Made by a program: the position numbers and the translations under genes | The notes under the pieces: model-generated | Databases searched by the model: none | Told to the model about the DNA's origin: nothing | Seen by the model: the letters and a program-made list of their open reading frames with translations, nothing else | Part shown: positions 7,536 to 15,118 of the stretch, piece after piece | Layout of the letters: every line of letters starts with the position of its first letter | Numbering within the stretch: position 1 is the stretch's first letter | Assembly (NCBI GenBank): GCA_034211175.1 | Contig: JAXHUH010000094.1 | Span: forward strand, 1-26,801 | Direction: 5' to 3' | DNA: 26,801 nt | Source: JAXHUH01 sp034211175 | Lineage (GTDB): Bacteria; Actinomycetota; Acidimicrobiia; Acidimicrobiales; CAIXPF01

Positions 7536-8969
7536 TCAGGCGTCGTCGTCGCGCTGCTCGTTGGCGAGCTCGGCGCGGCTGCGGTCGATGGTGTCGCGGA
7601 ACCGGTCGAGGTTGGCCCGGATCGCCTGGCTCCCGTCGCCCCGGCGGGTCCAGCCCTCGCTGCCGGGCAGCGGCGTCGGCCGCCGGCTGCGGCGGGCCAG
7701 GCCGCCCTCGGGCAGGTCGTCGTCGTCATCGTCGGCGTCGGCCCGCGACCGCAGCGGTGCGCGGTCGGCGTCCTCGGCGTCGCCCTCGTCGGTGTCGGCG
7801 TCGGTGTCGACCTCGGCCCCGTCGGTCGGGTCGCCCCTGGTGAGGTCGACGAGCCCGCTGGTGCGGCCCGCCGGCTCCTCGCCGAAGACGGCCTCGACCT
7901 CGAGCTCGGCCTCATCGTCCTCGAGCAGCTCCTCGTCGTCGTCCCACTCGTGGTCCTCGCCGTGCTCGTCGAGGAGCAGGGCGGCGGGGACGCGGACCTT
8001 GGCGATGATGCCGTCGGTCGCGGACTCGAGCAGCTGGACCGACACGCCGTGGCGGTCGGCGAGGCGGGCGACGACGGGGAGGCCGAACGACGTCGTGCCC
8101 GATTCCAGGATGGAGGCGCGGGAGCGCAGCCGGCCGTTGGCGCCCGCCCGGGCGTCCTCGGTCATGCCGGTGCCCTCGTCGACGACCGAGAGCGTGTAGC
8201 CGTTGCGGCCGCGTCGACCGACGACCACGATCTCGGTGCCGTTCTCGGTGGCGGTCACCGCGTTGTCGATCAGCTCGCCGATCAGGTGGGCGATGTCGGC
8301 GACGGCGGTGCCCGAGACGAGCGCCGGCTGCACCGACTCCCGGTCGATGCGGTGCCGGTGGTCGTTGTCGGCGATGGCGAGCTCGATGAGCTCGACGATC
8401 GTCGTGTCCTCGGTGGGCTCGGCGTCGGCGTCGTCGTCGGCGAGGACGACGAGCGTCTGTCCGCTGCGGCGCATCCGCAGGGCGAGGCGGTCCGCCTGCT
8501 CGAGCGACTCCGTCATCCCCGAGAGCTCGTCGCGGGCGGCTGTGAGTGAGTCGATCTGGCGCTCCGCCAGGTGTCGGGTCCGCCAGCCGACGGTCGTGAG
8601 GACCTCGGCCGCGTGCTGGTGGGCCGAGGCCGGTGCCGAGGCCCGCGCCGTCGCCGGCGTCCGCGTCGTCGCCGGGGTGCGGGCGGCCTGGCGCGTGGTC
8701 GCGGCGGACGCCTCGGGCGTCGTGCGGGCGTCGCTCTCGGGGACCTCGACGACGACGGGCCCGGCCGGGTTGAGGGCGACGGCGATCCCGGCGGCGATGG
8801 CCGTGACGGCGAGCCCGATGGCGCCGGCGACCACACCGGACCCGTCCTCCTGGGTCATGCAGAAGGCGGCGGTCGCGGCCACCCCGAGGACACCGGGGAC
8901 GAAGGCGATGAGGAAGCTCCGGGCGCGCCCCGGCGAGGCCCCATGCGCAGCTCGCTGAACATCAGTCAT
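7536..8969 (-). CDS. CvnA-like sensor histidine kinase/ATPase
   Basis: 477 residues from ATG 8969, with GGGAGG about 8 nt upstream. Two membrane helices (about 18-38 and 45-66) are followed by an Ala/Thr/Pro linker and a coiled region. Residues 159-178 (ADRLALRMRRSGQTLVVLAD) match the signature of Streptomyces conservon CvnA kinases, which typically read DHLATRMRR..ENLLVL; here the His of DHL is Arg161. A GHKL ATPase domain follows: N-box ELIDNA (232-237), G1 DEGTGMT (264-270), G2 TSFGLPVVARLA (293-304). The ~150-residue tail is acidic and disordered, ending in a basic/helical segment. No CvnB (roadblock), CvnC (DUF742) or CvnD (GTPase) neighbour is present, so it is an orphan. It is divergent from a sigma-factor gene, a plausible but unproven partner. 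Without the His, ATP binding may matter more than phosphotransfer. Confidence 0.8.
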   Translation of the reverse strand: MTDVQRAAHGASPGRARSFLIAFVPGVLGVAATAAFCMTQEDGSGVVAGAIGLAVTAIAAGIAVALNPAGPVVVEVPESDARTTPEASAATTRQAARTPATTRTPATARASAPASAHQHAAEVLTTVGWRTRHLAERQIDSLTAARDELSGMTESLEQADRLALRMRRSGQTLVVLADDDADAEPTEDTTIVELIELAIADNDHRHRIDRESVQPALVSGTAVADIAHLIGELIDNAVTATENGTEIVVVGRRGRNGYTLSVVDEGTGMTEDARAGANGRLRSRASILESGTTSFGLPVVARLADRHGVSVQLLESATDGIIAKVRVPAALLLDEHGEDHEWDDDEELLEDDEAELEVEAVFGEEPAGRTSGLVDLTRGDPTDGAEVDTDADTDEGDAEDADRAPLRSRADADDDDDDLPEGGLARRSRRPTPLPGSEGWTRRGDGSQAIRANLDRFRDTIDRSRAELANEQRDDDA

Positions 8970-9228
8970 GGCGCCTCCCACACGGGCGCCACTGTCCGCC
9001 ACAGCACGCCCGCTCTTCGTCGAACCCCGACGACGGCAGCCTACGCGCCGACGGTGACCATCACCACCACCCTCGCGCGAGTGGCGGTGGGCCGTGAACG
9101 GTCCGCCGGGGTGGGCTCGCGACGCGCTGCATCGTGACGCACGACATGTCGAAAGTGTCGGCGCCCTTACAGAACCGTTGCCGAGCTGGTGGTCCACTCC
9201 TCCCAGGACACACGAGAGGGGCGTCGCC
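8970..9228. promoter_or_regulatory. Divergent control region, kinase (-) and sigma factor (+)
   Basis: This 259-bp stretch holds no credible gene. Minus strand: TAGGCT (9038-9043) is a candidate -10 for the kinase, giving a leader of about 60 nt. Plus strand: the part before the sigma gene contains the palindrome GACATGTC and the half-repeat TGTCGAAAGTGTCGG near 9145-9165, and AGAGGGG (9215-9220 region) as Shine-Dalgarno. No promoter for the sigma gene can be fixed. Confidence 0.4.
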
Positions 9229-9834
9229 ATGGCCGGGAGCACACGCAGGCTGGACTCGGGGGAGCTGGAGTCGCTGTTCGCGGAGGCTCTCGCCGGGTCG
9301 GATGATGCCTGGACCACCCTGCTCGATCGCCACCGGTCGCTGATCATGGCCACCGCACGGCGGTTCGGGCTGACCGGCGCCGACGCGGACGACCTGTTCC
9401 AGACCGTGGCGCTGCGGCTGCTCGAGCACCGCGACCGCATCCGGTCGCCCCGGGCGCTGCCCGGCTGGGTCTCGTCGACCGCGCAGCACGAGTGCCTTCG
9501 GGTCGTCCGCTGCCGGGACCGGGAGCCGTCGGTCGAGCGCATCGGCGAGCGTCCGGGCGCGATGGCCGCGAGCCCGGAGCCCGACGAGCGGCTCGTCCGC
9601 GACCTCAGCCGGCGGGCCGTGCGGGAGGCGCTGGCCAGCCTCGGCGCCCGGGAGCGGGAGCTGCTGATCCTGTCGGTCGCCACCGACCCCCGTCCGAGCT
9701 ACGCGGAGATCGCCGGTCGCCTCGGCCTGGCGGTCGGATCGATCGGGCCGACCCGCGGTCGGTGCCTGGCCAAGCTCGCCGGGCATCCCGCGATCCGGGC
9801 CATCCGCCCGTCCGTCGGCTCGGCGGCCGCCTGA
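9229..9834 (+). CDS. ECF-type RNA polymerase sigma factor
   Basis: 201 residues from ATG 9229, preceded by GAGAGGGG; a GTG at 9094 in frame is unlikely because the intervening sequence is not sigma-like. Region 2: LDRHRSLIMATARRFGLTGADADDLFQTVALRLLEH, with the DDLFQ motif of sigma 2.2 binding core polymerase and GWVSSTAQHECLRV for -10 recognition. Region 4: LGARERELLILSV followed by the helix-turn-helix YAEIAGRLGLAVGSIGPTRGRCLAKL, which would contact the -35. The SIGPTRxRCL segment is typical of actinobacterial ECF groups. No anti-sigma gene adjoins; the divergent membrane kinase-like protein could supply the signal, but this is inference. Confidence 0.88.
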   Translation: MAGSTRRLDSGELESLFAEALAGSDDAWTTLLDRHRSLIMATARRFGLTGADADDLFQTVALRLLEHRDRIRSPRALPGWVSSTAQHECLRVVRCRDREPSVERIGERPGAMAASPEPDERLVRDLSRRAVREALASLGARERELLILSVATDPRPSYAEIAGRLGLAVGSIGPTRGRCLAKLAGHPAIRAIRPSVGSAAA

Positions 9835-9856
9835 GCCCCCGAGCGGCCGGACCGCC

Positions 9857-10423
9857 TCAGCAGGAGCGTCGGGTGAGCATCGCCCGGCTCATGGCGCCCC
9901 ACTCGTAGATCGCCCGCCACGCGGCCGGCTGGTCGTGGCTCGTGGCCACCATGCGGATCGTCCCGTCCCAGCACCGGTCGAGCAACATGCGAGCCCGGGT
10001 GACCTGGTCGGTCGACACGACCACGGCGACCTCGTCCCAGCCGCGCTGGTGGGCCAGACGGGCCACGTACTGCGACTCGCCCCGCGTCGTCTCCGGCTGG
10101 GGGTCGAAGCAGATGAGCTCGAAGTCGTGGGGGTCCTCGCAGAACCGGCCGAGCGGCTGGTACGGCAGTGCCGGCCGCAGGGGGCTCGACACGACCAGCG
10201 TCGGCGCGACGTCGCCCTCGATCAGGTCGAGCGCCCGCCCGAGGCGGTCGCCGCCGCCGCCGAGCATGATGACCGCGTCGACCTCGGTCGGTTGGTCCGT
10301 CGACGGCCACCAGAAGAGCTCGCCGGTCACCAGCAGCAGCACCGCGATCGCCCCCAGGGCCGCCGCGGGGCGCAGCCGCGAGCGGCGCACGGTTCGGTCG
10401 TCCATCGTCATCGTGGTCGTCAT
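9857..10423 (-). CDS. DUF218 (YdcF/SanA-like) membrane-anchored protein
   Basis: 188 residues from ATG 10423 (an internal ATG six codons later is possible). An N-terminal membrane anchor at about 19-37 is followed by a Rossmann-like DUF218 domain: VDAVIMLGGGGDRLGRALDLIEG, then TLVVSS, then ETTRGESQYVARLAHQRGW and VAVVVSTDQVTRARMLL. These match the family pattern in which a conserved Glu/Thr segment and a later strand-helix carry the active-site residues. SanA and YdcF of E. coli are linked to envelope barrier function and S-adenosylmethionine binding respectively; the reaction here is unknown. The gene is convergent with the sigma factor, 22 bp apart. A candidate -10, TATCGT (10526-10531), would give a leader of about 95 nt. 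Confidence 0.8.
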   Translation of the reverse strand: MTTTMTMDDRTVRRSRLRPAAALGAIAVLLLVTGELFWWPSTDQPTEVDAVIMLGGGGDRLGRALDLIEGDVAPTLVVSSPLRPALPYQPLGRFCEDPHDFELICFDPQPETTRGESQYVARLAHQRGWDEVAVVVSTDQVTRARMLLDRCWDGTIRMVATSHDQPAAWRAIYEWGAMSRAMLTRRSC

Positions 10424-10600
10424 GCGCCCGCCTGTGCGATGTGGGGGTCCGGTCGCCAGCCGTGATCGAGGTCGCCCTCGACATCGACCGGGTGCCCGCC
10501 ACGCTGCGCTTCCCGGCCGCCGTCGACGATAGCGAGCGCTCGGAGCGGTCGGGCGCGCGCGGTCACTGCATCGCTGTCAGTCCGTCAGACCGGCGCGCGG

Positions 10601-10646
10601 CCGATGCCGCCCCGGCCGGACCACCGATGCCGCCGCGGCCGGACCA
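10601..10646. repeat. Tandem duplication of a 23-bp unit
   Basis: Units 10601-10623 and 10624-10646 differ at one base. They sit in the 272-bp gene-free stretch 10424-10695, which otherwise shows only a candidate promoter for the DUF218 gene. Confidence 0.8.
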
Positions 10647-10695
10647 CCCGGGGGGCGGTCGCCGTGGCCGGTCCGCGCCGGCGCGTGCCGGCCGC

Positions 10696-11910
10696 TCAGC
10701 CCGCCCGTGCGATCGGGCGTGCGGGGTGATCGTGTCGTCGGTCGGGCACGAGGGCGTCGAGCAGGCGGGCCTGGCCGGCGGTCAGGGGGCCGCCGATGGT
10801 GTCGAACCCGGGACGGCCGACGAGGCGCTCGGCCACCTTCTCCGCGAAGTCGCCCGCCCCGACCTGGTAGTCGGTCATCCCGTTGCCGGGCCACCACGGG
10901 TGGTCGGCGGGCAGCCCCCGGGCCCGGAGCCACGCGGCGCGGTCGTCCCAGCCCAGGTGGCTGACGTCGATGGCGTGGCCGAGCTCGTGGGCGATGGTCA
11001 TGGCCAGCTCGTCCGCGGGTGAGCCGTCGCGCACGTACAGCTCGATGCGCTTCTCGTAGGCCATCGTGCCGCCGAGGTAGCCCGTGCGGGTGGGGCGGAA
11101 CTCGATCGTCCAGTCCGGCAGGTGCTCACTCCACGACCAGCGGATCATGTCGAGCGCGGCGCGGCCGACCGACGCCAGGCGATCGTCGGTCGCCGAGACG
11201 CGGGCGAGCCGGCACCGAGCGCCGGCGGGCCCGCCCAGCTCGCCGAGCAGCAGCGACGTCGGGGTCGCCGAGGCCCGAGGGGTGACGGCCCCCGGTGCGC
11301 CCTCGCCGACGAGCAGTAGGGCGCCGGTACCGGTGAGGGAGACGAGCAGCCCGGCGGCGGGCACGACGCGACGGGCCCGAAGGTCGCGGCTGAGGTCGTC
11401 GATGCGCGCCCGCCGGTGCCGCTGGCGGTGGTCGAGCTCGGCGGCGACCTCGTCGATGCCGGCGCCCACGGCGTCGGCCAGCGCGCCGAGGTCGTCGGAC
11501 CGCAGGGCCATGACCTCGTCGGCCGCCTCGGGCGGGTCGTGGCGCAGCGCGCGCACGACCGCGAGGTAGTCGTCGAGCACCGACCCGTTCGCTGCCCCCT
11601 CACCCGGGTGGGCGGTCGGGCGCGCCGCCGGTGCCTCGAACCGGTCGAACACGAGCTGGGACCGCTCCGGGCGGAAGATGCCGGGGTCGATCTCGTAGAG
11701 GTCGGCCAGCCGGGCCACATCCGTGTCGGCGAGCGGTCGCTCCCCGAGCTCCGTCGCCGCCAGGTCGCGAACGGCGAGGTCGCGCCCGCGCCCCGCGACG
11801 TCCTCGACCGTGAGCCCCGCGGCGCAGCGGGTGCGCGCCAGGACCTGACCGAATCGCCGAGGGGGGACGAGTGCACACGGCTCGGCGCTCGTCGTGGCAG
11901 AGAGGGCCAT
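10696..11910 (-). CDS. HTH - transmembrane - HExxH metallopeptidase-like protein
   Basis: 404 residues from ATG 11910, with GGAGG 5 nt upstream. Residues about 17-85 resemble an XRE-type helix-turn-helix (FGQVLARTRCAAGLTVEDVAG ... DVARLADLYEIDPGIF). A helical linker follows to about 178, then one hydrophobic segment (about 182-201), then a C-terminal domain with IAHELGHAIDVSHLG: His308, Glu309 and His312 form the zinc HExxH, and Glu357 in GDFAEKVAE may be the third ligand, as in gluzincin-type peptidases. Aromatic residues SWSEHLPDWTIEFRPTRTGYLGG precede the active site. The C-terminal domain would lie outside if the helix spans the membrane. Proteins of this N-terminal type occur in actinobacteria but I know no studied member. 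Possible role: envelope sensing with a peptidase-like domain. Confidence 0.75.
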   Translation of the reverse strand: MALSATTSAEPCALVPPRRFGQVLARTRCAAGLTVEDVAGRGRDLAVRDLAATELGERPLADTDVARLADLYEIDPGIFRPERSQLVFDRFEAPAARPTAHPGEGAANGSVLDDYLAVVRALRHDPPEAADEVMALRSDDLGALADAVGAGIDEVAAELDHRQRHRRARIDDLSRDLRARRVVPAAGLLVSLTGTGALLLVGEGAPGAVTPRASATPTSLLLGELGGPAGARCRLARVSATDDRLASVGRAALDMIRWSWSEHLPDWTIEFRPTRTGYLGGTMAYEKRIELYVRDGSPADELAMTIAHELGHAIDVSHLGWDDRAAWLRARGLPADHPWWPGNGMTDYQVGAGDFAEKVAERLVGRPGFDTIGGPLTAGQARLLDALVPDRRHDHPARPIARAG

Positions 11911-12081
11911 GCAACCTCCGTGGACCCGATGGCCACGAGAGGATTCGACGATGCGCGCGGTCGCCTTGAGATCGCCGGAGGGGGCGCTGGCAGGTTCACC
12001 CGTCGGGGTGACGGCGCCGGTGTCGGGGCAGGGCGCGGTGTCGGCGGAGGGCGCGGCGTCGGCGCGCCACGCGGGTGTCGA

Positions 12082-12100
12082 CCCGGGTCACGCACCCGGG
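12082..12100. terminator. Hairpin downstream of the deformylase gene
   Basis: CCCGGGT (12082-12088), 5-nt loop, ACCCGGG (12094-12100): a perfect 7-bp stem 16 bp after the stop on the minus strand. No T-tract. The remaining gene-free part, 11911-12081, shows nothing else convincing. Confidence 0.5.
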
Positions 12101-12116
12101 GGCGACGGCGGGTCGC

Positions 12117-12845
12117 TCAGCCGAGGAGGCGGCGCAGGCCGCGGCGGACCGGCTTGCCTCGAAGGAACGGGTCGGACGCGCCGAGCGTGCCCTTCACCCG
12201 GCCGGCGAGCTCGCGCAGCGCCTCGTCACGGTCCTCGCCGTCGAGGTGGTCGACCATGAGGACGCCGTCGAGGTGGTCGAGCTCGTGCTGGATCACGCGC
12301 CCGAGCAGCTCGTCGGCCTCGATCTCCAGCTCCTCGCCGTCGATCCCGATGGCCCGCACGTGCACCTCCTTGGGGCGCACGAGCTCGTAGTAGAGGCCGG
12401 GGATCGAGAGGCAGCCCTCGGTGTAGACCCACTCGCCGCGGCTCTCGACGATCTCCGGGTTGATCAGGACCGTCGGCGCCTCGTCCGCGAGGCCGTGGAC
12501 GAACAGCCTGGTCTGCTCGCCGACCTGCGGCGCGGCCAGCCCGATGCCCTCCTCGACGCGCAGCGTGACGAGCATGCGCTCGGCGAGCTCGACGATGTCG
12601 CCGGTGACGTCGGTCAGGGCCGGGGTGCGGCGCCGGAGGATCTGGTCGCCGAAGAACCGCAGCGGGATCGGGTCCGGCCCGTCCAGCTCGAGCGGATCGA
12701 CCTCGTCCGCGCCGACCTCGCTCGGCTCGGTGCCGTTCGCCGGTGCACTCGACCCGACGTCACCCGTGGTGACGTCCGGTGCGGTCACGTCGGCGTCGTC
12801 GGAGCGCTCGGCGCCGGCGACCCGGCCGTCGCTGATCTCACCCAT
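12117..12845 (-). CDS. def: Peptide deformylase with acidic N-terminal extension
   Basis: Removes the formyl group from the initiator Met of nascent proteins; cytosolic metalloenzyme. From ATG 12845 the product has 242 residues. All three family motifs are intact: GIGLAAPQ (100-107), EGCLSIP (143-149, Cys145) and QHELDHLDG (186-194; His187 and His191 with Cys145 bind the metal, Glu188 is catalytic). Bacterial deformylases are usually 165-200 residues; here about 60 acidic residues rich in Asp, Glu, Val and Thr precede the domain, and a basic tail (GKPVRRGLRRLLG) ends it. The start is set by TATAGT lying exactly 7 nt upstream. A further in-frame start at 12932 lies upstream of that promoter and is rejected. 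The usual partner fmt is absent. Confidence 0.95.
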   Translation of the reverse strand: MGEISDGRVAGAERSDDADVTAPDVTTGDVGSSAPANGTEPSEVGADEVDPLELDGPDPIPLRFFGDQILRRRTPALTDVTGDIVELAERMLVTLRVEEGIGLAAPQVGEQTRLFVHGLADEAPTVLINPEIVESRGEWVYTEGCLSIPGLYYELVRPKEVHVRAIGIDGEELEIEADELLGRVIQHELDHLDGVLMVDHLDGEDRDEALRELAGRVKGTLGASDPFLRGKPVRRGLRRLLG

Positions 12846-12852
12846 CGGGCTC

Positions 12853-12858
12853 ACTATA
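12853..12858 (-). promoter_or_regulatory. -10 TATAGT, leaderless promoter of def
   Basis: On the minus strand TATAGT is followed by exactly 7 nt and ATG 12845, so the transcript would start on the A of the start codon. No Shine-Dalgarno sequence and no clear -35. Confidence 0.6.
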
Positions 12859-12981
12859 GCGGCGCGCACCCGGCCGACGACCGGTCGAGACCTGGTCGCA
12901 GACGTGCGAGACCCGCCTGCGGTCGCGCCCACCGGGGCCGCGGCGAGGGCGGCGTCGCCCGGCGTGTCGGCCCCCGATGTG

Positions 12982-13221
12982 TCAGTCCTCGGTGTCGTCG
13001 TCGGATCGACGGCGCTGGAGGAAGTAGACGAGCGAGCCGACGAACACGAGCGCGAGGACGAAGGCGAGCCCGCGCCGGCGGCGATCGGAGCCGCCGTCGT
13101 CGACCAGGGAGACCGCGCCCTCGGCGAACGTCAGGACGGTGTCGCCGACGGTGGACACGCCGTCCATGAGGACGTCGCTGCCCCTGTCGAGGACCGCCGC
13201 GGTGACATCTTGCCTGCTCAT
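12982..13221 (-). CDS. Small tail-anchored membrane protein
   Basis: 79 residues from ATG 13221, beginning MSRQDVTAAVLDRG. An amphipathic N-terminal half (VLMDGVSTVGDTVLTFAEGAVSLVD) is followed by RRRR, a single membrane helix at about 50-67 (LAFVLALVFVGSLVYFL), and a short charged tail (QRRRSDDDTED). Arginines flank the helix on both sides. Function unknown. It lies 136 bp upstream of def on the same strand, and each gene appears to have its own promoter. The start is supported by TACACT 7 nt upstream; the in-frame GTG at 13293 lies upstream of that hexamer. Confidence 0.7.
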   Translation of the reverse strand: MSRQDVTAAVLDRGSDVLMDGVSTVGDTVLTFAEGAVSLVDDGGSDRRRRGLAFVLALVFVGSLVYFLQRRRSDDDTED

Positions 13222-13228
13222 CGGCCGC

Positions 13229-13234
13229 AGTGTA
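13229..13234 (-). promoter_or_regulatory. -10 TACACT, leaderless promoter of the small membrane protein
   Basis: TACACT is followed by exactly 7 nt (GCGGCCG) and ATG 13221 on the minus strand. No Shine-Dalgarno. The remaining 13235-13490 is the divergent region; the only other candidate is TACGTT (13413-13418), inside GGTGC...GCACC, for the plus-strand gene. Confidence 0.6.
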
Positions 13235-13490
13235 CCGGTGGCGACCCCGGACCCACGCCCCGCGGTCGCGGCCGGCCGTCGGCTCGTGACCACGGTCGGG
13301 GACGGCCCCGAGCTGGGTGGTGGTCGTTCAGATCACGAGTGGTGCGCTTGCTGTCACGTCGGAACCTGCCCAGACTCTGACCGGGATCCGCGGGTGGGTC
13401 ACGTGGTGCTGGTACGTTCCTGCACCGGATCAGGGGCCGCCCCACGCGGGCGTACTTGTTGCGCGTCCCCTAGGCACGGCCGACCCTCCT

Positions 13491-14633
13491 GTGACTCGTT
13501 TCCGACTCATCCCCGTCATCTGCGCTGTCGCCCTCGTCGTGTCGAGCGGCCAGTCCGGCGCCGACGATCTCGCCGATGCGCGGGAGCGTCGCGACGCCGT
13601 GCGCGCCCAGCAGACCGAGGCGGCCCGCGACCTCGACGCGGCCGAGGCCGACGTCGAGGAGGTGCGCGAGGTGCTCGCCGGTCTCGACGCCGCCATCGCC
13701 AGCCAGCAGGCGCTGGTCGACGCGGCCCAGCAGGAGGTCGACGACGCCGAGGCCGAGGCCGCGAGCTGGCGGAGCCGGGCCGAGGCCACCGCGGCGCAGA
13801 TCGCCGAGCTGCAGGCCGCGGTCTCCGACGCCGTGGTCGACTCCTACATCGGCGCGACCGGCGAGACGACGACCGTGTGGCTCGAGGCGTCCGACATCGG
13901 CGAGGCCGTGAAGCGCGACGCCGTCCTCGACCTGGTCCGTGGCGACCTGTCGGACGCGGCCGACGTGCTCGGCGTGCTCGCGGAGGACCAGGACCGGGCT
14001 CTCGACGCCGCCGAGGAGGCGACGGCCCGCGCGGCCACCCAGCGCGACGAGCTGGCCTCGGCCCGGTCCGCGCTCGAGGCCGATCGGGCGCTCCAGGCCG
14101 AGATCGAGGCCGAGCTGCAGTCCCGGGTCGACGACTTCGCGGCCACGCTCGCCGATCTCGAGGAGACCGAGGACGAGCTCGACGACCTCATCCGGCGCGA
14201 GCAGCTCGAGCGCCTCGCGCCGAGCGTCTCGGTCGGCAGCCAGTCGGTGCAGGGCTTCGTCCGCCCCATCGCCGCGTCGCCGGGCTCGGGGTTCGGCATG
14301 CGGCGCCACCCGATCCTCGGCTACACGCGGCTCCACGCCGGCACCGACTTCGGTGCCTCGTCGGGCACGCCCGTGTGGGCGGCCAAGGAGGGCCGGGTGA
14401 TCCACGCCGGTTGGCGGGGCGGCTACGGCAACGCCGTGGTCATCGCCCACGACGGCGGCATCACCACGCTCTACGCCCACCTCTCCCGGGTCGACGTCTC
14501 GAACGGGTCGTGGGTCGGTGGAGGCGAGGTGGTCGGCGCCGTCGGCTCGACCGGCCTGTCGACCGGCCCCCACCTGCACTTCGAGGTCCGGGTCGGGGGC
14601 TCACCCCAGAACCCGATGCTGTTCGTTCCCTGA
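13491..14633 (+). CDS. Secreted M23-family cell-wall endopeptidase with coiled coil (EnvC-like)
   Basis: 380 residues from GTG 13491. A Sec signal sequence (TRFRLIPVICAVALVVSSGQSGA) is followed by about 220 residues of Ala/Glu/Asp/Arg-rich coiled coil in two segments (about 26-115 and 155-245), as in EnvC/NlpD-type activators. The C-terminal M23 LytM domain has HAGTDFG (His282, Asp286) and HLHFE (His361 and His363), the complete zinc and catalytic set, so it should cut peptidoglycan cross-links outside the cell. Related proteins control amidases or act directly in cell separation. Starts further upstream are in frame but lack a signal sequence at the N-terminus. No good Shine-Dalgarno precedes the GTG. 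A candidate -10, TACGTT (13413-13418), would give a leader of about 65 nt. Confidence 0.9.
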   Translation: MTRFRLIPVICAVALVVSSGQSGADDLADARERRDAVRAQQTEAARDLDAAEADVEEVREVLAGLDAAIASQQALVDAAQQEVDDAEAEAASWRSRAEATAAQIAELQAAVSDAVVDSYIGATGETTTVWLEASDIGEAVKRDAVLDLVRGDLSDAADVLGVLAEDQDRALDAAEEATARAATQRDELASARSALEADRALQAEIEAELQSRVDDFAATLADLEETEDELDDLIRREQLERLAPSVSVGSQSVQGFVRPIAASPGSGFGMRRHPILGYTRLHAGTDFGASSGTPVWAAKEGRVIHAGWRGGYGNAVVIAHDGGITTLYAHLSRVDVSNGSWVGGGEVVGAVGSTGLSTGPHLHFEVRVGGSPQNPMLFVP

Positions 14634-14673
14634 GCTCGGCCCGGATCGACCGGCTCGCCCCGACCGTTTCGGG

Positions 14674-15075
14674 TCAGGGCCCCGGGATTCGGCCCGACGC
14701 ATCGGCCGGGTGGTAGCGCCAGATGATCCGCCCGACGATCGCGTCGGGCGGCACGGGGCCCCAGTGGCGGCTGTCTGTGCTGGCGCCCGCGTTGTCGCCC
14801 CGCAGCTCGTAGCGGCCGTCCGGCCCGACGGCGGCGACGCGCTTGCACACGAGACGTCCGGTGCCCGGCTCCCGGGCGGCGACGATCGCGCCCACCCCGA
14901 CGGGGGCGTGGGCCAGCGCGAGCAGGCGGTCGCCGGGGGCGAGCGTCGGCAGCATCGACGGCCCGGCGACCTCGACTCGACGGAGCGACGCGACGAGCGT
15001 GGAGCCCGTCACCAGGAGCGCGAGTCCAATGAGGGCTGAACGGGGTGAGGGTAACGTGGGCCCTCCCGGGGACAT
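14674..15075 (-). CDS. sodX: Nickel-type superoxide dismutase maturation protease (S26 signal-peptidase family)
   Basis: 133 residues from ATG 15075, far shorter than LepB. Hydrophobic segment at about 13-30, then GPSMLPTLAPGD with nucleophile Ser40, then RLVCKRV with general base Lys78, then the box-E-like GDN..ASTDSRHWGPV. This is the Ser-Lys dyad arrangement of S26 peptidases. It is divergent from sodN, the arrangement seen for sodX in many actinobacteria and cyanobacteria. SodX removes the SodN pro-peptide so that the new N-terminal His can bind nickel. The start codons of the two genes are only 43 bp apart, so their promoters must overlap coding sequence. The assignment to SodX rather than a generic signal peptidase rests on size and neighbour. 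Confidence 0.9.
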   Translation of the reverse strand: MSPGGPTLPSPRSALIGLALLVTGSTLVASLRRVEVAGPSMLPTLAPGDRLLALAHAPVGVGAIVAAREPGTGRLVCKRVAAVGPDGRYELRGDNAGASTDSRHWGPVPPDAIVGRIIWRYHPADASGRIPGP

Positions 15076-15113
15076 AAGGTGCCGACCGGAACCGGACCCG
15101 GACAGCGAAGGAG
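15075..15113 (+). promoter_or_regulatory. sodN promoter candidate and ribosome-binding site
   Basis: TAAGGT (15075-15080) could be the -10 of sodN and overlaps the sodX start codon. AAGGAG (15108-15113) lies 5 nt before GTG 15119. No convincing -35 or Nur-type operator was identified. Confidence 0.4.
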
Positions 15114-15118
15114 CTGCC

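Noticed and set aside
8970..9684. N-terminal extension of the kinase gene up to 9683
   Set aside because: The extension is antisense to the sigma-factor gene, is Arg/Ser-rich, and ATG 8969 has a good ribosome-binding site and is followed by membrane helices.
7536..9834. A complete conservon (cvnA-D) operon
   Set aside because: Only a CvnA-like kinase is present; no roadblock, DUF742 or GTPase gene adjoins.
12075..13169. 364-codon plus-strand frame across def
   Set aside because: It runs over the complete antisense of def, whose three motifs are intact.
13235..13490. c-di-AMP (ydaO-type) riboswitch before the M23 peptidase gene
   Set aside because: Cell-wall hydrolase genes in actinobacteria can carry one, so I looked. 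I could not match the conserved ydaO core segments, and the predicted leader is short.
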